Below, piece after piece: positions 1 to 6,013 of a stretch of 12,947 nucleotides of DNA. Position numbers and translations under genes: made by a program. Source of the DNA: Gemella haemolysans (GTDB lineage Bacteria > Bacillota > Bacilli > Staphylococcales > Gemellaceae). The DNA lies in contig NZ_CABFLN010000038.1 in NCBI RefSeq assembly GCF_901873445.1, positions 1-12,947 on the forward strand, read 5' to 3'. The notes under the pieces are model-generated. The model worked only from the letters and a program-made list of their open reading frames with translations, was not told the DNA's origin and did not search any database. The number at the start of each line of letters is the position of its first letter. Within the stretch, counting starts at the first letter, position 1.

Positions 1-363
1 GGAACAACGCCAAAAGCAGAAGAACCAGCAGCAGGAACAACACCAAAAGCAGAAGAACCAGCAGCAGGAACAACGCCGAAAACAGAAGAACCAGCAGTAG
101 GAACAACGCCAAAAGCAGAAGAACCAGCAGCGGGAACAACACCGAAAGCTGAAGAACCAGCAGCAGGAACAACACCAAAAGCTGAAGAACCAGCAGCGGG
201 AACAACGCCAAAAGCTGAAGAACCAGCTGCAGGAACAACGCCAAAAGCTGAAGAACCAGCAGCAGGAACAACACCAAAAGCAGAAGAACCAGCAGCAGGA
301 ACAACACCAAAAGCTGAAGAACCAGCAGCAGGAACAACGCCAAAAGCAGAAGAACCAGCAGCA
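1..363 (+). repeat. Eleven tandem 33-bp repeats in surface protein gene
   Basis: Units start at 1, 34, 67, 100, 133, 166, 199, 232, 265, 298 and 331, and a partial twelfth starts at 364. Each encodes GTTPKAEEPAA; the third unit reads KTEEPAV instead. Differences between units are mostly synonymous (ACG/ACA, GCA/GCT, CCA/CCG). The array begins at or before the window edge, so the true copy number is unknown. Confidence 0.95.
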
Positions 364-1503
364 GGAACAACACCAAAAGAAGATGCTCCGTCTGAAGAAG
401 TAGCACCTAAAGATGAAAAACTTGAGGAAGCCAAAAAAGATGGAAAAAATATTATCGAAAAAATTGCAGCTTCAAAACTTAGTGAAATTGAAAAAGTTAA
501 AGATGAAGCAGAAAAAGCTAAGTTAGAAGCTAAATTAAATGAATTAAAAGAAGCAGGATTAGAAGCGATAAATAATGCTAAAGATTATGATGCAGCAGTA
601 GCTGCTGCGGATGAATATCAAACTAAAATTGATGAGATTAATGTTCCAGGAGAAGAATTACCAGCACCAAGTTATAACAAAGACAATTTAACAAATGGTC
701 GTAACGAAGGTACTACTATTGGTAATGGAAGTACAGCAATAGGTCATGGATCAGGAGAAGCTACAGCAACTCCGACACAGCCTACTACTGAAAGATCAAC
801 AGCTACAACATCTCCAACACAACCTTCCTCAACTTCAGAAGGAACTTCAGGTTTTAGAAGTGCACCAGAAGTCCAAGTTAGAACTAAAAAAGTAGTAAAA
901 AGAGATTTATCAAATAAAACTAAACAAATAAATATTTACTATAATTTAACAGCTATCAAAGACATAGCTGGAGCATTAGGGGAAGTAAAGGGTGAGAATA
1001 TGCTTACTTTCCCTGGAGACACACCTAAAGAAGATTTAAAACGTGCTATTGAAGAAAAAACAAAAGCACAAATTGATAAATTAAATAAACAAGGATTCAA
1101 AGTTGTTTCAACTACTGACTTAGATCAAATCGTTGAAGGTGGAGATAGCTATGATTATGTTGTTGAATTCACAAAAGAAGCGAAGACTCAATCAGCAGGT
1201 AATACAGGCTTTAGAAAAGCACCTACAACACAAAGAAGGGCAAAAAGATCAACAGAAGCACAAGAAAATGTAAATGTTAATATTTACTTTAACTTAAAAA
1301 CTTTACCAGGAATAGCGGGTGCATTGGATGTGGATGGAGATACTACTATAAAACTTCCTAAAAATGCAACTGTAGAACAAGTAAAAGCTGCTATACAAAC
1401 AAAAATTGCTAAAGTAGAAAAACGAGGATATAAAGTAACAGATGCCTACTTTGGAGCAAAAACAGAACAGGGTTATGATTTCGTTGTAGAATTCAAAAAA
1501 TAA
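1..1503 (+). CDS. Repeat-rich surface/secreted protein, 3' part (N-terminus outside window)
   Basis: The frame is open from base 1 to the TAA at 1501-1503, giving 500 residues of a longer protein. Residues 1-121 are eleven 11-residue repeats (GTTPKAEEPAA with small variations), an extended Pro/Glu-rich stalk. Residues about 136-215 are charged and predicted helical, somewhat like DUF1542-type modules. A Ser/Thr/Gly-rich stretch follows to about 283. The C-terminus has two related domains of about 75-85 residues (about 310-392 and 427-500). Each opens with NIY(Y/F)NL, contains IAGAL and ends YD(Y/F)VVEF, and each is preceded by a GFRxAP linker (284 and 403). I do not recognise this domain. There is no LPXTG-like motif or C-terminal membrane segment, so anchoring must lie N-terminally or the protein is released. 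A wall or adhesin role is inferred from composition only. The gene ends at a shared terminator with the convergent antiporter gene. Confidence 0.85.
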   Translation, partial: GTTPKAEEPAAGTTPKAEEPAAGTTPKTEEPAVGTTPKAEEPAAGTTPKAEEPAAGTTPKAEEPAAGTTPKAEEPAAGTTPKAEEPAAGTTPKAEEPAAGTTPKAEEPAAGTTPKAEEPAAGTTPKEDAPSEEVAPKDEKLEEAKKDGKNIIEKIAASKLSEIEKVKDEAEKAKLEAKLNELKEAGLEAINNAKDYDAAVAAADEYQTKIDEINVPGEELPAPSYNKDNLTNGRNEGTTIGNGSTAIGHGSGEATATPTQPTTERSTATTSPTQPSSTSEGTSGFRSAPEVQVRTKKVVKRDLSNKTKQINIYYNLTAIKDIAGALGEVKGENMLTFPGDTPKEDLKRAIEEKTKAQIDKLNKQGFKVVSTTDLDQIVEGGDSYDYVVEFTKEAKTQSAGNTGFRKAPTTQRRAKRSTEAQENVNVNIYFNLKTLPGIAGALDVDGDTTIKLPKNATVEQVKAAIQTKIAKVEKRGYKVTDAYFGAKTEQGYDFVVEFKK

Positions 1504-1515
1504 CCTAAAATAATA

Positions 1516-1561
1516 CTGACCTCATTTTAGATAATAAATCTAACTTGAGGTCAGCTTTTTT
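1516..1561. terminator. Bidirectional intrinsic terminator between convergent genes
   Basis: CTGACCTCA (1516-1524) pairs perfectly with TGAGGTCAG (1546-1554). The inner TTAGAT/ATCTAA pairs extend the stem after a small mismatch. A T-run follows on the + strand (1556-1561), and the - strand side is also T-rich. It lies 12 bases after the surface protein stop and just past the antiporter stop, so it can serve both. Confidence 0.85.
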
Positions 1562-1566
1562 ATATT

Positions 1567-3747
1567 TTATTCTTCTTCAGTTTCACGAGGGAAAATCATA
1601 GATTCACTGAAGTTTAAGTTGCGAAGAGCTGTGTAAGAATCTTCTAGAGAAATATAGTTTAATTTTCTCATCGTTAATATTCTATATTTTGAAAGTCGAA
1701 CTGATTCCATTTGAAGCTCTTTAAGTTCTTCTTCAAAATCTAAATCTTCTAAAAATACTTCAAACAAAGTAAATGAGTAATATCTATATACATCTTTAAC
1801 AAATTCTGCAGTATTCTCATCTGAACATTTTTCTTCAATAACATCATAAGCTATCTTAAGAAGTGCGTCTCTTACAGTAGGAGAGCAATCAATAATAGCT
1901 TGGATTTGATTCGAAGAAGCTTCGGCTCTTTGTTTAATTTCATCTAGTTTACTTGCAAAGTTCCCTTTTCTTCTTTTTGGAATTTTTTCTTTAAGTTTTT
2001 CGTAAAATTCTGGAGTTAGATCTTTAGCAACAAAATGACGAATTAAACGGCGTTTTAGGCTAGATTCTTTTATATATATTCTCAAATTAAGAAGTAAACT
2101 TTTTGGTATTGAATAAGTAAATAAGAAAGATTTTCTAAGTTGCATAAGTTTAGAAATTTCTATAATTTGCTCAATGTTTGGATTATCTTTAAGAATTTCT
2201 GGAAGGGCTTTGTCTTGTGCTTTCATTATTTTTTTGTGCAATTGTAGAGCTTCATTTGCATTCTCAAATTTCCCAGTCTGCATATCTCTAAAGTATGCTT
2301 TTAGTTCGTGTAAACTTTTTATTTCAAAAGCATAAGCAACTTTTTCTTCAATAGATTTCTTAGAAATATCACGTTGCTTTAATTCTTCAAGTGTTCCCTC
2401 TAGGATTTTTCCACGAAGAGAGTATTGATTAAATTCTTTTTCTTCATCTTCACCTTTAACAACAAGAGGAAGGGCGATTGTACCGATAACAATACTTAGT
2501 AACACGACATTACTCGCAATGAATAGGATGGTATTTCTAAGTGGGAAGTTATCCCCAGTAGCAGTTACAACTGGAATCATAAGTGCTGTAGCAAGTGTTA
2601 CTGTACCGTGAATACCGCATAAACTAGCAATTAAAGAATAGCTAAATCTAGAGTAGTCATCTTTCTCAAATTTTCTATTTAATATTATTTTTGCTGTTTT
2701 TCTAGCAGTTGTGAAATGATGAGGTTGGAATGATACGTAGTTGAAATATACAAATCCAAATCTGACTATCATTAGACCTAAAACAATAACTAATGAAACA
2801 ATGAAGCCATATACAATATCAATCTCTCTATAGTTAAACATTGTATGGTATATCTCAGGGAGTAAATATCCTAAAAATGTAAATACGAAGCCATTAAGAA
2901 CATAACTTGCTATTTGTTGAGTACTATCTATAGTTACTGCAGCATCACTATTTATAACAGAAAGTAAGTGAAGACTTCTTTGGTAGTTGTAAACTAGAGC
3001 TGTAATTACTACAGCTACGATACCAGAGACACCAATATGTTCTGCAAGATAGAACACTATAACTGGTGTGATTATTTGAAAAATAACTAAAATATTAAAT
3101 TCATCAGCAAACTTTGTTAAGAATATAAATTTAATATAAGAGAATATTATACCAATAATAAGCCCAAAAATTGCTCCACCACCAGCAACTACTAAAAATT
3201 TATATCCTGCATTTGTGACAGAAAATGTGTTAGTAAGAACGGCTGCTAGAGCTATATTAAATGATACAAGACCAGAAGCATCATTAAGAAGTGATTCACC
3301 TTCTAATATAGCCATAAGTCCTTTAGGTAGTTTCATTCCTTTAGTTATTGATTTAACAGCAACAGCATCTGTAGGTGATAATATAGCGGCTAAAACAAAA
3401 CACGCTGCCCACGGAATCATTGGAAGCAAGAAATGAATAATGCTACCGACAATAATTACCGTTACAAGAACTAAAGATATTGCCATATATATGATTGGTT
3501 TTTTATACAACCAAATATTTTTTAATGATGAGTTAAATCCATCAGTAAACAATAATGGAGCAATAATTAACATCATAAACATTTCTGATTCAAATTCGAA
3601 ATGTAAAGGGATATTAGGAATAAATGTTACTGCAGCACCAAGTATTATTTGGAATAAAGCTGCTGGAATACGAGGAATAATATTGTTAAGAAAAGAACCA
3701 AGAATAACAATAACTATCAGTATTCCAAGAGTAGTTAGTATTTCCAT
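1567..3747 (-). CDS. CPA1-family Na+/H+ antiporter (NhaP/NhaK-like) with long C-terminal cytoplasmic domain
   Basis: This is an inner-membrane cation/proton antiporter for pH and Na+ homeostasis. The 726-residue protein has about a dozen hydrophobic segments over residues 1-430, then a charged soluble tail of about 296 residues. The family motifs are clear: SPTDAVAV at 124-131 and EGESLLNDASGL at 149-160, with the Asn155-Asp156 pair. A transmembrane arginine sits at 330. The late-helix motif reads GIHGTVTLA (378-386), where many CPA1 members have Arg for His. The start at 3747 is preferred over an in-frame upstream ATG at 3789 because AAAGGAG (3754-3760) lies 6 bases before it and hydrophobic sequence begins at once. 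The length suits NhaK/YjcE-type members. Ion preference (Na+, K+ or Li+) cannot be read from sequence. The gene stands alone, convergent with the surface protein gene. Confidence 0.88.
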   Translation of the reverse strand: MEILTTLGILIVIVILGSFLNNIIPRIPAALFQIILGAAVTFIPNIPLHFEFESEMFMMLIIAPLLFTDGFNSSLKNIWLYKKPIIYMAISLVLVTVIIVGSIIHFLLPMIPWAACFVLAAILSPTDAVAVKSITKGMKLPKGLMAILEGESLLNDASGLVSFNIALAAVLTNTFSVTNAGYKFLVVAGGGAIFGLIIGIIFSYIKFIFLTKFADEFNILVIFQIITPVIVFYLAEHIGVSGIVAVVITALVYNYQRSLHLLSVINSDAAVTIDSTQQIASYVLNGFVFTFLGYLLPEIYHTMFNYREIDIVYGFIVSLVIVLGLMIVRFGFVYFNYVSFQPHHFTTARKTAKIILNRKFEKDDYSRFSYSLIASLCGIHGTVTLATALMIPVVTATGDNFPLRNTILFIASNVVLLSIVIGTIALPLVVKGEDEEKEFNQYSLRGKILEGTLEELKQRDISKKSIEEKVAYAFEIKSLHELKAYFRDMQTGKFENANEALQLHKKIMKAQDKALPEILKDNPNIEQIIEISKLMQLRKSFLFTYSIPKSLLLNLRIYIKESSLKRRLIRHFVAKDLTPEFYEKLKEKIPKRRKGNFASKLDEIKQRAEASSNQIQAIIDCSPTVRDALLKIAYDVIEEKCSDENTAEFVKDVYRYYSFTLFEVFLEDLDFEEELKELQMESVRLSKYRILTMRKLNYISLEDSYTALRNLNFSESMIFPRETEEE

Positions 3748-3753
3748 AGAAAA

Positions 3754-3760
3754 CTCCTTT
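3754..3760 (-). promoter_or_regulatory. Ribosome binding site that fixes the antiporter start
   Basis: On the - strand AAAGGAG is followed by TTTTCT and then ATG at 3747. No comparable Shine-Dalgarno sequence precedes the in-frame ATG at 3789, so the longer 740-residue reading is unlikely. Confidence 0.8.
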
Positions 3761-3823
3761 ATAATTATTTTATTATTTATTTGTACCAATATATTTTACA
3801 ATTATTTAATATTAAAATCAACG

Positions 3824-3829
3824 ATTATA
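3824..3829 (-). promoter_or_regulatory. Possible -10 box for antiporter gene
   Basis: A perfect TATAAT lies on the - strand about 80 bases before the antiporter start. No convincing -35 element stands 16-18 bases upstream of it, and the region is so AT-rich that chance matches are likely. Confidence 0.3.
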
Positions 3830-3847
3830 CAATCTGAAAGAAGTTAA

Positions 3848-4140
3848 TAATGAATATTGTAAAACATTAATTTTAATAGTTTTAGAAGAGGTATTATTTG
3901 TTATTTTTTAGAGGTTAAGTAAGGGCTTCAGTACACGTCAATAGACGTCAAAATATTGATTTTAAATGATTTTTGATTTTTTGAAACTCATTACATCGCA
4001 CTATAAATCAATAAAAACTCTACCTTTTTTAGACAAATATATCAGTTGGATATTGAAGTTAAGCCCTGCTATCATTTCGATGGCAGGACTTTTTAATATT
4101 TGGTACACTAACTCTTATCTATACTTTGGTGAAGTTGAAG
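3848..4140. other. Gene-free stretch upstream of cadD; probable left junction of imported DNA
   Basis: No credible gene was seen. The AT-rich antiporter leader gives way near 3910-3960 to a segment with two copies of ACGTCA in 10-base phase (3935-3940 and 3945-3950), and then to the orphan hairpin at 4061-4091. A 64-residue ORF at 3966-4160 runs through the hairpin and into the cadD promoter and is not believed. The segment probably came in with cadDX and marks its left edge, but no target duplication or inverted repeat was found that fixes the boundary. Confidence 0.4.
4061..4096 (+). terminator. Intrinsic terminator with no intact upstream gene
   Basis: The left arm 4061-4073 pairs with 4079-4091 over 13 positions with one mismatch and one G-U. 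The loop is 5 bases, and the run of T following c4089 serves as the U-tract. It lies about 50 bases before the cadD -35 box and would insulate cadDX from upstream transcription. It may be the leftover terminator of a gene from the donor genome. Confidence 0.75.
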
Positions 4141-4169
4141 TTGACATCTACAAAGTTTAATGTTAGAAT
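4141..4169 (+). promoter_or_regulatory. cadD promoter, near-consensus with extended -10
   Basis: A perfect TTGACA (4141-4146), a 17-base spacer, and TAGAAT (4164-4169) preceded by TGT, giving an extended -10. Its strength fits a promoter held off by a repressor, and the operator lies directly downstream. Confidence 0.85.
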
Positions 4170-4171
4170 AT

Positions 4172-4191
4172 ATTCAAAAATATATTTGAAT
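4172..4191 (+). promoter_or_regulatory. CadX/CadC-type operator (ArsR-family inverted repeat)
   Basis: ATTCAAA (4172-4178) and TTTGAAT (4185-4191) form a perfect inverted repeat around 6 A/T bases. This resembles the CadC operator core of staphylococcal cad systems. It covers the expected transcription start and abuts the cadD ribosome binding site, so bound repressor would block initiation. Metal-released repression by CadX is inferred. Confidence 0.8.
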
Positions 4192-4201
4192 GAGGTGTTT
4201 T

Positions 4202-4816
4202 ATGATTCAAAATGTTGTTACTTCAATAATCCTGTATTCTGGGACAGCCGTAGACTTACTTATTATCCTAATGTTATTTTTTGCCAAAAGAAAAAGCAGA
4301 AAAGACATCATTAACATCTATTTAGGACAATTTCTAGGCTCTGTCAGTCTAATATTGCTAAGTTTGCTTTTTGCATTTGTCTTACATTATATTCCTAGTA
4401 AAGAGATTTTAGGTTTGCTCGGTTTGATTCCAATTTTCTTAGGTCTCAAAGTTTTGCTTTTAGGAGATTCTGATGGAGAAGCTATTGCCAAAGAAGGGTT
4501 GCGCAAAGATAATAAAAACCTGATTTTTCTAGTAGCTATGATTACTTTTGCAAGTTGCGGTGCCGACAATATTGGTATCTTTGTCCCATATTTTACTACA
4601 TTAAATTTAGCGGATTTGATAGTGGCTTTACTTACATTTCTAGTCATGATTTATCTCTTGGTTTTTTCTGCCCAAAAATTGGCACAAATCCCATCTGTTG
4701 GAGAAACTTTGGAAAAATATAGCAGATGGTTTATTGCCGTTGTTTATTTAGGATTGGGGATATATATCCTGATTGAAAATAACAGTTTTGACATGCTATG
4801 GACTATGTTAGGCTAG
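4202..4816 (+). CDS. cadD: Cadmium resistance transporter CadD
   Basis: A 204-residue polytopic membrane protein of the CadD family, which exports Cd2+ (in some members Zn2+) and gives cadmium resistance. Hydrophobic segments lie at about 3-28, 37-63, 67-88, 107-131, 137-157 and 175-195. The conserved CGADNIGIFVPYF stretch (residues 119-131) holds Cys119 and Asp122 within the membrane. The start at 4202 is chosen over the ATG at 4190 because the latter lies inside the operator, while GAGG (4192-4195) stands 6 bases before 4202 and known CadD proteins begin MIQNVV. The length is typical. The stop overlaps the AGGAGG of cadX, so the two are co-transcribed and translationally close. The sequence appears intact, and the surrounding IS and integrase debris suggests horizontal arrival. 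It matches my memory of streptococcal CadD closely, though I could not align it here. Confidence 0.93.
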   Translation: MIQNVVTSIILYSGTAVDLLIILMLFFAKRKSRKDIINIYLGQFLGSVSLILLSLLFAFVLHYIPSKEILGLLGLIPIFLGLKVLLLGDSDGEAIAKEGLRKDNKNLIFLVAMITFASCGADNIGIFVPYFTTLNLADLIVALLTFLVMIYLLVFSAQKLAQIPSVGETLEKYSRWFIAVVYLGLGIYILIENNSFDMLWTMLG

Positions 4817-4827
4817 GAGGAAATATT

Positions 4828-5166
4828 ATGAAAAAAGATAGTATCTGCCAAGTGAATATTATAAATCAACAAAATGTTATAACCGCAATGAACTACCTTG
4901 AAAAGGAAAAAGTCCAAAAATCACTTCGCATTTTAACAAAGTTTACCGATAATAAACAGATAAATATCATCTTTTATCTCCTTGCTGTTGAAGAACTCTG
5001 TGTCTGTGATATAGCCTGTTTACTAGATCTCAGTATGGCATCTGCATCCCATCATCTTCGTAAACTAGCCAATGAAAACATCTTGGACACTAGAAGAGAG
5101 GGGAAAATTATATATTATTTTATAAAAGATGAGGAAATCAGAGATTTTTTTAATCAACTAGGATAA
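4828..5166 (+). CDS. cadX: ArsR/SmtB-family cadmium-responsive repressor CadX (CadC-like)
   Basis: A 112-residue winged-helix repressor. The metal-box helix reads ELCVCDIA, with Cys58 and Cys60 in the same positions as in staphylococcal CadC. Cys7 matches the N-terminal CadC ligand, but the second N-terminal Cys of CadC (residue 11) is Ile here. An extra Cys occurs at 64. The recognition helix includes SMASASHHLRKL (69-80), typical of the family, and the wing ends in EGKIIYYFI. The start at 4828 is set by AGGAGG (4815-4820); an in-frame ATG at 4798 lies inside cadD and lacks its own site. The protein likely binds the inverted repeat at 4172-4191 and lets go on Cd2+, Zn2+ or Pb2+ binding, controlling its own operon. 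No clear terminator follows the gene. Confidence 0.92.
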   Translation: MKKDSICQVNIINQQNVITAMNYLEKEKVQKSLRILTKFTDNKQINIIFYLLAVEELCVCDIACLLDLSMASASHHLRKLANENILDTRREGKIIYYFIKDEEIRDFFNQLG

Positions 5167-5211
5167 CAACTATTTTTACTACTTTACCATGATTATATAT
5201 AGGACTTATCT

Positions 5212-5316
5212 ATGAAATTTTTTGATGAAATTTACTCACAAGAAATACCTATTCGTATCATGTTGATACTGTCAATAATTATGTGTAAACACTTAAGTAG
5301 ACTTACGGAGTATTAA
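5212..5316 (+). pseudogene. Truncated small ORF after cadX, cut by IS-type DNA
   Basis: ATG at 5212 has an AGGA 7 bases upstream and opens a 34-codon frame starting MKFFDEIYSQEIPIR followed by hydrophobic residues. From about 5271 the sequence resembles the end of an IS element (contains TGTGTAAAC), and the frame stops soon after. It reads like the first 20 or so codons of a gene that followed cadDX in the donor and was cut by insertion. The product is not recognised, and it may not be translated. Confidence 0.35.
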
Positions 5317-5546
5317 TTAAATAAGCTTTCGAGTGTGTCATAACATTGGTCAAATCCTTTATGGATTCGTTGACTTTGCTTGAAATTATAATCTTCAAAC
5401 AAAGTAATTAAGTAACGTTCCAGAGACTCCTCGTTAGGAAAAAACCTTCTTTTTCGTTTTACGTTTGATTTCTTTATTAAGAGACTCGATGAGATTTGTC
5501 GAATAAATGCTGTGCCAAATCTGGTAATGAAACTGATAATATGCAC
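5271..5546 (-). mobile_element. IS256-family insertion sequence remnant (right end only)
   Basis: Only the transposase C-terminal coding part and the flanking end survive. The 5' two-thirds of the transposase and the opposite inverted repeat are absent from the window. The outer limit at about 5271 is a guess based on the TGTGTAAAC motif beyond the transposase stop; the inner break at about 5546 is where recognisable transposase sequence ends. Confidence 0.65.
5313..5546 (-). pseudogene. IS256-family transposase, C-terminal fragment, frameshifted
   Basis: Two reading frames must be joined to recover the family sequence. The first gives QIWHSIYSTNLIESLNKEI and on to KRKTKKK. The second gives RRFFPNEESLERYLI through LFEDYNFKQSQRI to LESLFN and the stop at 5313-5315. 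This is the conserved end of IS256-type transposases (TNLIES with its Glu). The frames change at the homopolymer 5439-5444 (six A on +), consistent with a single-base slip. The continuous 77-residue ORF starting with GTG at 5546 is out of frame for its first 35 or so residues and is not a real protein. The element is inactive. Confidence 0.8.
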
Positions 5547-5560
5547 TATTATAACCTATT

Positions 5561-5604
5561 TGTACATTTTTATTTTATCAAAACTGTACATTCTTATTTT
5601 ATCA
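5561..5604. repeat. Pair of 20-bp direct repeats, possible IS end
   Basis: 5561-5580 and 5585-5604 both start TGTACATT and end TTATTTTATCA, with one mismatch and a 4-base gap. Closely spaced repeats starting with TGT are typical of the termini of IS21-family elements, so this may be a leftover IS end between the IS256 fragment and the integrase fragment. Iterons or a regulator site are alternatives. Confidence 0.55.
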
Positions 5605-5611
5605 TTTTCAA

Positions 5612-5830
5612 TTAGTAAGTCTAGGATCACCAGATTATGGTTTCCATTTGTTCCGAGACACTCATGATTTAATGTTGCTTAATGCAGGCACAAATTGGAA
5701 AGAACTCCAAGGCAGAATGGGGCATAAGTAAATGTCAACTACTATGGATACTTATGCAGAGCTAGCACCTCAAAGAAAGCTAGAAGTAGTCAGCATTTAT
5801 TTAGATAAGATTGCTGAATTAATTTATTAA
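5612..5830 (+). pseudogene. Tyrosine recombinase (phage/ICE integrase) C-terminal remnant with in-frame stop
   Basis: Read from about 5612 the frame gives LGSPDYGFHLFRDTH, LLNAGTNWKELQGRMGHK, a TAA stop at 5729-5731, then MSTTMDTYAELAPQRKLE and the end at 5828-5830. This is the last part of the catalytic domain: the HxxR motif (HLFR), the GH pair, and the nucleophile Tyr in TYAEL. Family members usually read HGFRHTHA and GHKxISTTM, so the stop replaces about one or two codons at a conserved place. The N-terminal three-quarters is missing. It is a non-functional relic of a phage or integrative element. Confidence 0.8.
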
Positions 5831-5844
5831 CTACTCTAGCTTTC
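5775..5844. repeat. Imperfect inverted repeat at integrase 3' end
   Basis: GAAAGCTAGAAGTAGT (5775-5790) and ACTACTCTAGCTTTC (5830-5844) are inverted copies differing by one missing base, 39 bases apart. One arm is inside the integrase coding remnant and the other lies just past its stop. It could be a recombination-site relic or a transcript hairpin; there is no T-run. Confidence 0.45.
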
Positions 5845-5940
5845 GCTCTACCTTTTGAAGGCTAAATTCTCATAAATGTTGATATAACAGTATTTAAAGG
5901 TTTCTGAAATAACATTAACAACCGTTACAGATATAAAATT
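5831..5940. other. Short gene-free stretch; right edge of the accessory segment
   Basis: No ORF, promoter or RNA was recognised. It separates the integrase relic from the terminator of the haem locus. I looked for a copy of this sequence near 3850-3960 that could mark an attachment-site duplication and saw none. Confidence 0.4.
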
Positions 5941-5978
5941 ATCGCTATATCAAAATATTAATATTCTGATATAGCGAT
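5941..5978 (-). terminator. Terminator at the end of the haem uptake locus
   Basis: ATCGCTATATCA (5941-5952) and TGATATAGCGAT (5967-5978) form a perfect 12-bp stem with a 14-base loop that is itself self-complementary. On the - strand it lies about 35 bases after the ATPase stop and is followed by AATTTTAT. The U-tract is modest. Confidence 0.7.
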
Positions 5979-6013
5979 TAATTTCAAATTTTTCATATTA
6001 TTAACTTTATTAA

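Noticed and set aside
1..363. CRISPR-like array
   Set aside because: The repeats are contiguous in-frame 33-bp units with no spacers and encode a regular peptide.
3440..3847. 135-residue + strand ORF over the antiporter gene
   Set aside because: It lies antisense to the clear antiporter membrane helices; its composition is a mirror of that gene.
3931..3960. Integrase-like peptide (YTSIDVK) near the left junction
   Set aside because: A short resemblance to integrase GHxSIxxT motifs without the catalytic Tyr or any longer match; not enough to call a relic.
3966..4160. 64-residue ORF upstream of cadD
   Set aside because: It has no ribosome binding site, runs through a strong terminator hairpin and into the cadD -35 and spacer, and has no recognisable domain.
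4190..4201. ATG at 4190 as cadD start
   Set aside because: It lies in the operator with no ribosome site before it; GAGG serves the ATG at 4202.
5313..5546. 77-residue GTG-started ORF as an intact gene
   Set aside because: Its first half is out of frame; the true transposase reading frame is in another phase before 5444.
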